Assembly (NCBI RefSeq): GCF_030867145.1
Contig: NC_134422.1
Coordinates: 14,146,531-14,210,530 of the forward strand
Source of the DNA: Opisthocomus hoazin
Taxonomy: Eukaryota; Chordata; Aves; Opisthocomiformes; Opisthocomidae
DNA length: 64,000 nucleotides
Direction: 5' to 3'
Part shown: piece after piece, positions 12,631-63,069 of the stretch
How positions within the stretch are numbered: the first letter of the stretch is position 1
How the letters are laid out: every line of letters starts with the position of its first letter
Notes under the pieces: model-generated
What the model saw: the letters and a program-made list of their open reading frames with translations, nothing else
Told to the model about the DNA's origin: nothing
Database searches by the model: none
Made by a program: the position numbers and the translations under genes

Positions 12631-15039
12631 AAACCAAAAAAGAAGTTGCATGGCTGCCAGAAAACCATATCCAAAGAATTGTTGCATCTCCAATATTTTC
12701 ATATGATCTTTTAGAAGTCCCCCATAACTGGGTTATACCCTGACTTACTCTGTCTTCTGTTTCCTGACACACAGAGCACATACCAAGCTGTCCTGTGTTG
12801 CAACCCACCCTGAGCACAGTGTGAAGGCTGCAGGTGGTTAGAGCTTGCTCTTATGCATTATGCTGTACGTCTTAGCAAGCGGTCTTTCAGTTACCCGTCC
12901 TACCTGGGGGATATAGCTTGTCATTTCTGAGTCAGCAAGCTCAGACCTACTCCTGCTTCTTTGTCTACTTTCTGCTATGCTTCATGTAATGCCCATGATT
13001 GTCTCCCACCATGACTTTCAGTGAAAAAATAGAAGACTTTTCTGAACAGGTGCCACATTGTTCTTCACAGAAATTTCATGTTGCAAGCTGTAGAGTAGGA
13101 TTTCCTCAGTTTGCACAGATAGAAGAAAATCTCTGACTTCTCCACTGAAGGCACCTCTGACTGATGGTGTTTTGTCTCCACCTAAAAACTAAGTTGGTTT
13201 GGGCTTTTCCTGTTGCTGGTTGACCAGGTGGACAAAAAGCTATTTCTGTTGTAGCTGAAATGAAAACAACATTTCGTGCAGTTTTATAAAAAACCCCACC
13301 AAATCCAAACCAACAACCCCAAGATACAGTAGGTAAACTCAAAACTCCCTGACTTGTTCTTCAGTGAAGCAGCAGGTTGCTCTATGAGACAGAAGTTGAA
13401 CTAAAGCAGCTTGTAAAAGCAAATGGCTCGTTTGAAACAGCAAGTTTTCAGGCCTAAACATTGGAGCATTCCCAACAGAGACCAGCGAGCTCATGTTGCT
13501 TTGACGAGATCAGCCCCACATCTTCCAGCACTGTCCCATAATGCGCAGCCTCACCCCTGCCTTGCAGCTGGGAGTCACAAATATCAGCAGCGACTGCCCC
13601 ACCGGGACAGCTGAAAGCAGCCTGTGCCACTGGCAGTGGCACTGGTCCAAGGCAAGTTTCATTTAAAAAGTGGCATGCCCTGCCCAGAGAAAACACCCTG
13701 AAGCCCAAGGAATGTGGGGCATTTGTGACCAGAGGGGCTCCATGTTTTCTTCTCCTCTCACAATGCTGGATCAGCATCTCCATGCCTTCCCCATTCCTGC
13801 TGCTTATCTACAGGAGCATTTTGGTTTTTATACTGCTGACCACACCTAGGCAAAACTCATCACAGCCTCATCTTGCAGCTCTACTAAGCTGCTACATTCA
13901 TCCGCCCCCAGCAAAAATCCCTCTGAGGACAGGATTAGCTAAATCCTTGAGGTCAGCGAGATATTTCTTGGCCAAGGTTTCAGCCTTTGGGCTAGTTTTG
14001 CCCACAAGTGTTGTCTTTCTCTCCTTTCTTTATGTGTGAGCAATGGTAGGCTTAATATTCAGTATCTCAAGAAAAAACAAACCACCACCACCAAAAGAAA
14101 CATAGAGGCCAGGCCTAGCTTCAAGACCTTTTCTGGCTTAATTGTACTGGCTGGATGTAAGAAATGCTCCTCGCTGACACTATGCGGCAACATAACCGCT
14201 GGAGAGGGTCTGGTTTTGGTGACAGTAGAGAAGTTTTGTCAGATTGAAGGGATATAGCAGTGGGAGGAGCAGAAAGTGAAAGATGCAGGGAGAGCAAGCA
14301 GCAGCCTTCTGCAGAAGAAAGGTAGCTACAAACTGAAGGAGTAGCTCGACCTGCCACAGGTCACCATCTGGCCCTGTAGAAGATGGGGAGGGATGACCGC
14401 TTGTAAGGGAGTGGGGACTCAGGGTAATGGTCCCATTGGCAGAGTGTTGCAGCCATTGGACCTCTACCTCCGTCCTTGTACTCACCTTCCTCCTTCATAA
14501 CACTGTTAAAATACGATCTTTCCACATTTCACCTATTTTCCCACTCTTCACAAAACCAAAACAGTCTCTTTGGGTCCTCACATGTGACAGGATGGCCCTG
14601 TGGTAATGAAGCTAATGAGACAAACTATGCTGCCTCACTTGCACTATTCATACTAGAAGAGAATCTTCTTAGGTTTTTGGCATGATACCTAGTTTGGTTC
14701 ATTCGAGGACGTTTTTCTAATTTGACTAGTTTTCATTAGATCTGATAGAGAGCATTGATGCATGTACATGAGAGCAAGTGTACAACTGCAACCTCCTGAT
14801 GGCTCTGCAGTTATTTTTGTTCAAGAAACAGCAATGTCTGTTTTTGTAGTAGTAAAGGTGTTTGAAATATCTTAAAATACATAAACTTGCTCCCCTCTGT
14901 CTGTGGGGTTTATTCTGAAGGGAGAAAAGACCGCCTTTGTTCACCAGTTATGCTTCCCACTGAACCGTCTCCAAGCCCTGCTGAACCTGCTGAAACATCT
15001 GTGGACCAGCGCTTTGCCTGAAGTACATTGTGTCAGCAC
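12631..15039. other. Intergenic; nothing specific seen
   Basis: Mixed-composition sequence without credible exons. A CCACCACCACC run occurs near 14081. Short open frames on both strands have no recognisable similarity. Confidence 0.6.
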
Positions 15040-15760
15040 TGAAATGAGGGCTGGGAAAGATGTTTTACCTTAGCTAATCTAATTGCAACACACTGCAACA
15101 CTTTGTGTGTTACTCCGGATAATTTTAAATCCTAGCAATGTGGATTTTCCTGTTAGAAAGAGTGAATAAGCTAATCTAAAAGACCCTCAGCCCCCGAATT
15201 TATTTTATACCTTCATCTTTTGTGAGATGTGCTTGATCCCAAATTTTCACTAGTAGAAGAACTTCGCAGGAATACTAGGGGTGGAAAACAGCTTCTCACG
15301 GGACCCTTGGCAAAGTGACTTTTTCTGGTATGATTCATCCATGATGAAGCCAGCCCAGCTCTCTGCACACTATTTTTTTTTCTTAAGAATATGACAGTTC
15401 AAACTTTCATGAAAAAATGTATTGATAAAATTTTAGCTGAAAAGCCTTTTGATGTCAGTTTTACAAGACTACTTGGGAAGTCGTGTCTCAGCCCCATGCC
15501 CTTCTAAATTCATAGTTTAGATTTGGAAGGTTTTTAGGCTAAACTTGTTAATGCACTATTAATATGTGTTAAATTTTGGGAAGACTTTTTGAATGAGGTC
15601 AGATTTTAAATTTTCCTTCTAATTTGGGCAATTACAGGTCATTTTTTGGAAGTGTTCAGTGGCCCAAAGCTGGCTAGCATCTCTAAGAAAAGCCTTCTCA
15701 ACTACTTTGGTGCCATTGGTGTTTTCAACACCTAGACCACTGCTGATCCGTTCAAAATGT
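15040..15760. other. AT-rich intergenic sequence
   Basis: This stretch contains the repeated word GCTAATCTAA (near 15075 and 15171) and many AATTTT words. It could be conserved non-coding sequence or a very old repeat; I cannot tell which. Confidence 0.3.
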
Positions 15761-16153
15761 TCCCACTTACTTTCAGTTAGTAAAGGAAATGCTGGGTTCT
15801 ATTTTTTTTTTTCCAGTTAAGTAGAAACCTTCACCTGGCTCAGCCCCAGTTTCTATTCCCTGAAAACATTTTTCATATTCACTGACAAATCTCCTCACAT
15901 CGCTAAGACAAGCAATCATTTCCTGAGAGCTCCTCAAGCAAGGTGAGACCTGTTCAGTTCTTGGACAGCTGCTATCAAGGGAAATTCACTGGCCTGCAGG
16001 AAGCGACTAGGATCACCATTTGGAGCACCCTCCTCAGCCGGTGCTGGTATTACAGGGGTGCAGCCTCTTGGACTGCAAAGCAAAACCCATTTTCTCACCC
16101 CTCCTTAAGATCTCCCAGATAAGGTAACACCGCCCACTTTCAGTGTGCCTAGA

Positions 16154-16245
16154 GTGATGTTTAATCCTCTGTGTATTTCACGTAGCGCTATCGAATTTCA
16201 CTTATCGTCATTATTGATGAGTGACACAGAGGTTAAACGATTCAC
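16154..16245. repeat. Imperfect inverted repeat / long hairpin
   Basis: Left arm GTTTAATCCTCTGTGT (16159-16174) pairs with right arm ACACAGAGGTTAAAC (16224-16238) with one unpaired base. Outer GTGA (16154-16157) and TCAC (16242-16245) extend the stem. The loop of about 49 nt itself holds palindrome TAGCGCTA (16183-16190). It may be a structured RNA, a MITE remnant or a paired regulatory site. Confidence 0.6.
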
Positions 16246-17879
16246 ATCAAGACTTTTTGCTCAAAAAAAAAAATTAACACATTGCTTTTCAGTCAGTTGA
16301 GACACTTTTCTCGGATGCCAGTCAGACGGGTAAGCGCAGCAGGCAGGTACCTTCTCAGAGGGCTGCTTTGCCAACTGGGAAATGGGGCAAATAAAGCCAC
16401 CTGGAGATTATCAGGTTCTTGCTATACAATAACAGTGGGCAGAAAGGGAGAAGCACGTTTGCTTCCTGCAGCTTGGCTGAGCCGCAGAGGCTGGGAGCGC
16501 CTTTGCTTTGGGGTCTGCAGCCAAGGGCAGGATGCTGGTGTTGCCAAAGGGTGGGGCAGCCCACCTACAGACTCCAGGCCTGGGGCCACTTTGCCTTTCC
16601 AAGCTTGCTGTGAATCAGCCCCAGCTGTGTTCCTCAGCTGTCCTCGCTGCCATGCCGAGCAGGTGGCTGAAGCCCTCCGAGTGCAGTATGGCTGCTGTGC
16701 CACCAGTCACACCACCTCTTCAGGTGATAACTGCTTGCATGACTGGTCAACAGAGCAGTGGGCCAAACAGTTAGCAGAGCTAAAAACAGTGCTGCTGTTC
16801 CCAAAACTCCTTTATGTGAAGCTCTACAGATCTAAAAACTTCAAAAATAGATCTCTCTTATACCGCCATAAGCATCACTTCTTTGTTTTGCTTTTGTCAT
16901 GACCAGTAACTCCTCACGGCCCCTGAAATTTTGCAGGTGGGAGACACACTCGGAGCCACAAAGCCATGAAGAAAATCAGCCCTGCTTTGTTGAGTTTTAC
17001 TTCCTTCACTGCTGCTGTCCTCATTTCATTTGATCTATTTTAACCACTACCACCGCACTGTAGTTGCTACACCTTGGTACTCTGGCCAACACCCAGCTGT
17101 GAAATGCATGCTCTTCTTCTGCATGATTCCCTCTGCAGGTGTCAGGAAAGCTGTTCCTCTTGCTTTAGAGTCAAAAACGCAACTGTCTATCTATCAAACC
17201 CTGGCAGAGGGGATGTTTGTATGGGCAGAGCACTCTGGGGTCCTTCCCAATGAGCAACAGAAAAGGCATAGTGACAAGGAAAAGGGGTGTGTGTCTTTCT
17301 GAAGGTTGTCTTTATCTGTAGGCTTTCTGTATGGTGAATGGAGAGAGAAAGGGAGAAAGGGAAAGGGAAAGAGAGACTCCTTTAGAAGGCATTCAGAGCA
17401 TCAGACCAAGACTCTGCTTTGAGCGCTTCCTTAAATGTCCTTTTTCCTATGGAGGCTAGCCTGGGTTGTACTTAATAAGAGTTAAGACTAGGCAGAGCAA
17501 CTTAGACCAAAGATTTATGTAGCCCCATGCCCCGTTTCCTGATGCAGAAACTACCTTTCAGAGTGTTTTCACGCCTGCTGCTCCTTGCTGATACCACCCT
17601 GCAAATGATGGTAAAGGTGTGATGGCAAAATAGCCTCTGAAGGACAGATGTAGCAGCTGCAGAATTTGCTTTTCGGTAAGATAGAGATTTCCAGCAAGTG
17701 CACTGTAGTTGAGTGCAGCAGCTCTTTCAAAGTTGACAGCAGGCTGGCCACCGTGCCCCCTACATATCTGCCTGACAGGCCAGTGTGAGAAAAATGGAAA
17801 TAGGGAGGAGAAGGGACCTGTGTAATGAATCAGAGGTGCTAGCGCAATTGGAGAAAGTTACGGTAGTCACAAGACTTCA
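16246..17879. other. Intergenic; no gene seen
   Basis: A 206-codon plus-strand open frame begins at 16282 but lacks any recognisable domain, and other frames across the same GC-rich part are open too. A GA-rich simple tract lies at 17341-17376. Confidence 0.55.
17341..17376. repeat. GA-rich simple repeat
   Basis: GAGAGAGAAAGGGAGAAAGG followed by GAAAGGGAAAGAGAGA: purine-only low-complexity tract. Confidence 0.8.
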
Positions 17880-19499
17880 GCATTTGTGAAAACATGACTT
17901 TGTTCTTTTTTTAAAATTTAATTTTTATTTTTACTACAAACATATTTAATATAGCCATTTCAAGTTCTACATGGAGCATAAATCAGGGAGAAAGAAGTAT
18001 ATTGGCCACAACATAGGTTGTTTTGTAGCTTCTAAATTTCTTAAGTGTTAGGTCATTTTACTTACAAGTTAAATAGCTGTCTGCAAGAGGCCTTGGATGG
18101 TCATAAATTGTCCTTCCAATAATATAAAACACACCATTTATTTACAACACGTATGCTCTTCCAAGTAGATCCAACAGCTCATAAAGAACAAGAGCTCCTA
18201 TGTCATCCCTACTGAGACCACTGCAATAAAGAGCGGTTGGAATGACTCCGTACTCAGTAAGTGCAATCAGATCCAGCAACAGTAGCTTTTATGGGCTTTT
18301 TCTCCCCTCCAGGAAAACCTGAGATATTAGTGCAATATTAAAGAGCTGTGATGGTTTTACCCGGAGGGGGATCTTACTCCTCCTATGCATCCACTTGTTT
18401 TGGGAGTGGAGTGAGGTAACACTCACCAAAGAGGTTCCGAATCAGCCCTGTTAGGATCCTTCGTTTTCATAAGCAATATGACTGATTAAAAACAAGGTTA
18501 AATGAATATTATGAAGCTGCCACAGTGGTATGAACTCCAGGCTCTGGCTTATAAACAACGTTTGTGGCGGAAGGGTTATTACCTGCTTACACTTGGAGCA
18601 ATGAGCCTTTCGATCCCTCTTTATTCCAGGATGTCTGAGCAGTAAAAATGCACATGCTGGTACATGACCTAGGGTGGGCTCCTAGGAAATGTTAGCCCAG
18701 TTTAAGTAATAAATATGTTCTTACACAGGCAGAGGTGTGCCCTGATCAAACTCTAAAGTGAAATACCAGCTAAAAGAAGGATTTGATCTAGATTAGAAAC
18801 CCAGTTTAAGTGTTTGAAGTAGAAAAGCGGTAGGAGCTGATTTGAGTCTCCAAAGCCTTTTGTCAATAGAAAAGCTCTGAACAATTTCCTTTTAATAATA
18901 TTACCGCATTTATTTAAATGTGTTTTCTGTAGTTCTTGGACAGTACAGAGGGGTATGATATTTACTCAATAGATTTGCAGACTAACAGGATCATTAACAC
19001 ATTAATCAACATCTTGTTCACTGGCTCAACCTCAGACTGTTCTGAGGGTAACTAGATTGGTGCAAGAGATTCACAGGAGCATGGGCTTCATCTCACCCTA
19101 CTGGAGAAGGTATCTAATCTAAACTCTCTCACAGTATCTCTCTGTAAACAATGAGAAGAGTGACAGATATCTTCCAGAGGAAAAACCACTGCATCCTATG
19201 TGTCTGGAAAAGGAAAAAGAAATTCTGTCTTGGGATATGCCAATCTCTCATCATGGACTATGATGGAACCCAGACAGCAGGGTGAAGATTTGTTCCAAAC
19301 TTACCTGGTTCTACCAATCATCTCAGCAGGGATCTTGCACAGAGGAAAATGACTCTATCCCCTTCAGTTGCTTCTGTGTGAAACTGTTGGGTCACTTACA
19401 GCAAGTGCCATGGCTGATTAACTGGCTGTCTGCTTTGCTCAGTAGCTGACTTCATTCCAAACTCATCACTGTGCCCATAAGGATCACCTGTGTACAGCT
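17880..19499. other. Intergenic, AT-rich at start; no gene seen
   Basis: A T-rich run near 17905-17935 is followed by AT-rich unique-looking sequence. A 47-codon stop-free minus-strand segment (18142-18288) was considered and rejected as chance. Confidence 0.5.
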
Positions 19500-20212
19500 T
19501 CCCCACCCTCCCTTAAAGCTCTAGTCCTGTCCACACCAATCCACCTCTATGACACCGAGTTGAGAATCAGTCTCTTGAGTAGCTGAGCTAATGCTTGGTG
19601 CTGTCAGATGAAATCTTTCTCATCAATGGGCTGGACCATCCTCTAACTGGATCACAACCAATGTATCTGTTGCTCACCATATCTTTGCTTCCCATCATGT
19701 ACGTAGTGGACAGATTGATTTCTCCTTTCTTCACACTCAATATTCAACTAATCGCTGTCATGGCGCACCACAGCTCTGCGGATCTGTCCTATTTCTGTCT
19801 CCTTTTGGACACTAACAAAGACGGTCAACAAGACATTTTGCCATGAATCTTCTTTCCCAATTTTCTCCAGCCCTTGTTTTGAGCCCTTCTCCTGTACTGT
19901 CCCTGTTACACCCTCATCCTCCTTCAAATCACCTCTGCCAAGAGGCCAATGAAAGCCACCTGGGCAGTATGGCTGTGCTTGCAGCAGCACCCTGGCCTCA
20001 CTGTCTCTCTCTGTCACCTCCATCCCATTGTTGACTGGAAGATCTTCAAGGCAAGACCACTGCATATCCAGCAGTGACTCACACACCAGGCCCATGCAGG
20101 TCTTCACCAGCTGTTCCTAAGCACCACCAGAGTCCAATCAAATGTGTTGATGTGGCAATGACAGACTGAGACCAACCATCCTACCAATAAATAGTAACAA
20201 CAACAGGCACAA
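19500..20212 (+). mobile_element. Possible very old retroposon tail
   Basis: The end of this stretch (GGAAGATCTTCAAGGCAAGA, then CACCACCAGAGTCC and CTACCAATAAATAGTAACAAC) resembles the 3' tails of ancient amniote retroposons. Those typically read 'gatcttcagggcagg ... gcacc ... caataataa'. The match is by eye and degenerate. It may instead be ordinary unique sequence. Confidence 0.25.
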
Positions 20213-20234
20213 GAAATTATGAAAAAAATTACTT

Positions 20235-20240
20235 TTTAAT
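20235..20240 (-). terminator. Candidate polyadenylation signal ATTAAA for GLI2
   Basis: On the minus strand ATTAAA is followed by AAGTAA and a T-run, then within about 50 nt by GT-rich sequence TTGTGCCTGTTGTTGTTAC. That is the usual order of signal, cleavage region and downstream element. Cleavage would fall near 20210-20222. Confidence 0.45.
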
Positions 20241-20252
20241 GTACAAAAGGTT

Positions 20253-20260
20253 TATATACA
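20253..20260 (-). promoter_or_regulatory. Pumilio-type motif UGUAUAUA in 3' UTR
   Basis: An exact 8-mer TGTATATA on the transcript strand, 13 nt upstream of the ATTAAA signal. It fits the UGUANAUA consensus of Pumilio proteins. Confidence 0.35.
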
Positions 20261-20730
20261 GGTTCAGCATGTTACCTTCGTTCTTATGATGTAGAAAACA
20301 GCTAAAAATGTTCTTAAGATATAAATTTGACAGAACAATTCACCTACAGTACTTTTAGTAATGACGTCTTCTATACATAATATACACAGTGCTGGAATGG
20401 TTATTATAATACTTTTTTCAGTAAATGAAGGAAGACCACCACTGGAAAGTCTGAGAAATCTCAAGTCATTGGAGATTTGGTTTGGCTTTTATATTTGATC
20501 TGTTGCTAACGAGATATCTGTGAAGAGGGACTCAGAAACCATTGTTGCCCTGCGCAGCTGTTGAAAAAATCAGATTAGCAGTTGAAGGGCACGAAAGCCT
20601 GATCCATCTCAGCACAAGGGATGCCCAGTTGTACTCCAAGTGTCCAGGACAACATACAATGTCCTAAAATATGTACTGCCCTCTTTTCATAAATGCAAAG
20701 GCAAGGGCAAGGTCAGTAACTGCAGGAGAA

Positions 20731-20738
20731 TATATACA
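20731..20738 (-). promoter_or_regulatory. Second Pumilio-type motif UGUAUAUA in 3' UTR
   Basis: An exact TGTATATA on the transcript strand about 480 nt upstream of the first copy. Confidence 0.3.
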
Positions 20739-20829
20739 GAGGACTATAAAACAATCCCTTTAAACACAAGTATCACGGGAGACACAAATGAACAGCCAGG
20801 CACCTTGCTTTGCTTTCCTGTCCTCGTGC

Positions 20830-21050
20830 ACCCTGGACATCAGTAGGAGTCACGGGGGCCTCGAGGCGTGAAGAGCACCCTGTGCGCACCTGCTGTGTTT
20901 GGGACGAGGACGGGCGAGATCGCAGGAGGCTGAGCAGCACCTCCTGCACCAGCCGCACCCAGGGCTGCCGGGCAGCAGGTCTGTCCCAACCCACTGCTGC
21001 CGAGCACGGCTGCCGGCGTGTCTGATACCGCAAACTTTGCCTGAAGGTAG
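20830..21050. other. CpG-rich segment in the putative 3' UTR
   Basis: Roughly 17 CpG dinucleotides lie in about 220 bp, against a CpG-poor background. Several frames are open through it, as expected of GC-rich sequence, with no recognisable protein. Confidence 0.5.
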
Positions 21051-22974
21051 CGCGTGGAGTTTTCATGCCAGCCCCTGCTCATGCAGGGAACAGCGAGCCT
21101 GACACCTGTTTGTGCAAAAGCAAAGCAGGGACACCAGAAAGCACCCTTACTAAGATGTCCCTGTCCCATGCAGGGGACGGAGTTGGGTGCAAGTGAGAAC
21201 GTCACATTAATATGAGTTGGAGAGGGGAGACGGGAAGCAGTGAGTGAAGCTCTGCAGATGCATGACGGGTCAAACTGTGAGAACCTAGGGGGGATGCCAC
21301 ACTTGTCTGCTGCCCTTCAACATACTGGGTACAGAGTATCTGGTGCTGTAAGAGCAGGATGAACAGAGTTGTCCTTACCCAACGCAGTCAGAAGTTAAGC
21401 AAGGCCTCCGGCTCCAGCACATGCACCCCTCCGCTTCTACCCTTTTGTCTGACGACAGTAAAAATAAATAATGCAACTAAAACTGACTTCAGTGCCAGGT
21501 GGAACTGGCCTGGAAACAGCTGATCATCATTACAAGCAGTTCCATTTTGGTGAAGGATTCGGCTTTGGGAGGGCCTGCTCCTCCCATCTCTTTCCCAAGG
21601 ACGTTTCCAAGAGATTCTCACTGACCCAGCTACTCTTTTGACTCAAATACCTGTTTTGAGACTGTCCAGATGTTTGCCTATGCTGTGGACTGCAGGTGCA
21701 CTGCTGAACCCAACCAGGCTGGGTACAGAGAGTAGCTATATACCACAGCACAAAGCACTGGCCAAGCTAACGCTCCGGGTTGTCCACGGTATATTTTGTG
21801 CATCCAACAGCTCTTTTCTTGATGACCTAAGCTGTGGACACGTTAATGCAGCACTGGGTACATGCCAACAAGCCTCCTTGCAGGACAGGGTGTATTAGCT
21901 CATGCTCGGCCCCACATCCGTGCAGCCACGTGCCCGCTGTGTGCACGGAGCCCAGGCAGAGCCCTGCCTGCAGTATGTTACACAGATGAAGCCTGGCTGG
22001 ATAAACAAGCTCCCACAATGATGTCACAGTGCAGACCGGGCTGAAACAATCATAAAACGCTCTCCACCGCCATCACTTTTGTACGTGAGCACCTTATCAT
22101 GGAAAACCCAACAGAAAGCAAAGCCGTCGCAAAGCCACGCAGGGATATGGTAATGTGCGCTTCAGAAAGCTGACATGAAAGACGTATGCGGGGCCCCTGC
22201 AGAAAACCACTGCGCTCAGAGGGTGCAAAATGTGTCAGTCTGCACACCAGAGCCTTCCTGCCACGGGGGATTATTTCGCAGTGATTGCTGTTCCCAGGCC
22301 TCTGCTCCACTCTGCACGTGATATAAACCACGTTGTAAACACATCTGATCAAAGAGTGCACTCACCTTTTATGTGTCTCATCAGTGTGTCTTTCCAACGT
22401 TTTCTCAGAAACACCACTATGTTTTTATAAATGTACATTTTATATACGCTTCTGGCAATACACTATATTTGATTTTTAAAGGAAGAGAGGCCTTGGCTAC
22501 TTAACATGAAAGCATAGTAAGGCACTTTGCTGAGAAGCTGTTTGGAATCAACGCTCTTTGCAAGGTACAAAGGTATTTACGGTATAAAACAATACTGCTG
22601 GCAGAGGGCTTGTCTGGAGACATAGCTAAACCCTACTCTCATCAGAGCAGAATACATAGTATGGCTTATATTCTGATCAAAACCGCATCCTCCTGTTTCT
22701 TTCTGGGGTGGGTTGAAAATGAAATTTTTTGCACATGTAGTTAACTGAAAATGGTGGGGTGCTATTTACAGTGCTGCCAGGGAGGGAGGGTTTCATCTCT
22801 AACCATGTTCATGCAGTCTCCTAGCTTGGTGGTGATATCGTTCAGTGCTCTGGGAAACCAAGCCAAAAAATAACACTAGAGGTGCACCCTTGCGGTGCTG
22901 AACTGCCCAGATATAGTTTACATAATTCTGTACAGAGACTTATTAAAATTTTCATTTTGAATCCCTTTAACGTA

Positions 22975-22980
22975 TTTAAT
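22975..22980 (-). terminator. Alternative proximal polyadenylation signal ATTAAA
   Basis: The minus-strand hexamer ATTAAA lies about 110 nt past the GLI2 stop codon in AT-rich sequence. No strong GT-rich downstream element is obvious, so it is a weaker candidate than the distal signal. Confidence 0.2.
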
Positions 22981-23090
22981 ACTTATAAAAAAAATCTACT
23001 CTATTGAAACAGATTATTTTTGAAAAGCACATTCATAAGACTGCTTCACGCACAGCTCCTTGGATAGCGCTAAGGCCTTGTGCTTTACTG

Positions 23091-63069
<39,979 letters not shown>

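Larger units (their letters stand above)
20216..23090 (-). other. GLI2: Putative GLI2 3' untranslated region
   Basis: This sequence lies between the GLI2 stop codon and the best poly(A) signal downstream of it on the minus strand. It has no supported coding sequence. It includes AT-rich parts (22400-22500, 22920-23040), a CpG-rich part (20830-21050) and two UGUAUAUA Pumilio-type motifs (20253-20260, 20731-20738). An earlier ATTAAA at 22975-22980 could give a much shorter UTR. The 3' limit is inferred from signals only. Confidence 0.55.

Noticed and set aside
16282..16902. 206-codon plus-strand open frame
   Set aside because: GC-rich stretch in which four or more frames are open; no homology recognised.
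18142..18288. 47-codon stop-free minus-strand segment with a protein-like sequence (DLIALTEYGVIPTALYCSGL...)
   Set aside because: A stop-free run of this length has roughly a 10 percent chance per random start. There is no ATG, and a stop codon lies just upstream without a good acceptor. I recognise no family.
1..20215. Possible exons of TFCP2L1, the expected neighbour
   Set aside because: No CP2-type DNA-binding or SAM-domain peptide appears in any frame. The gene probably lies beyond the window.
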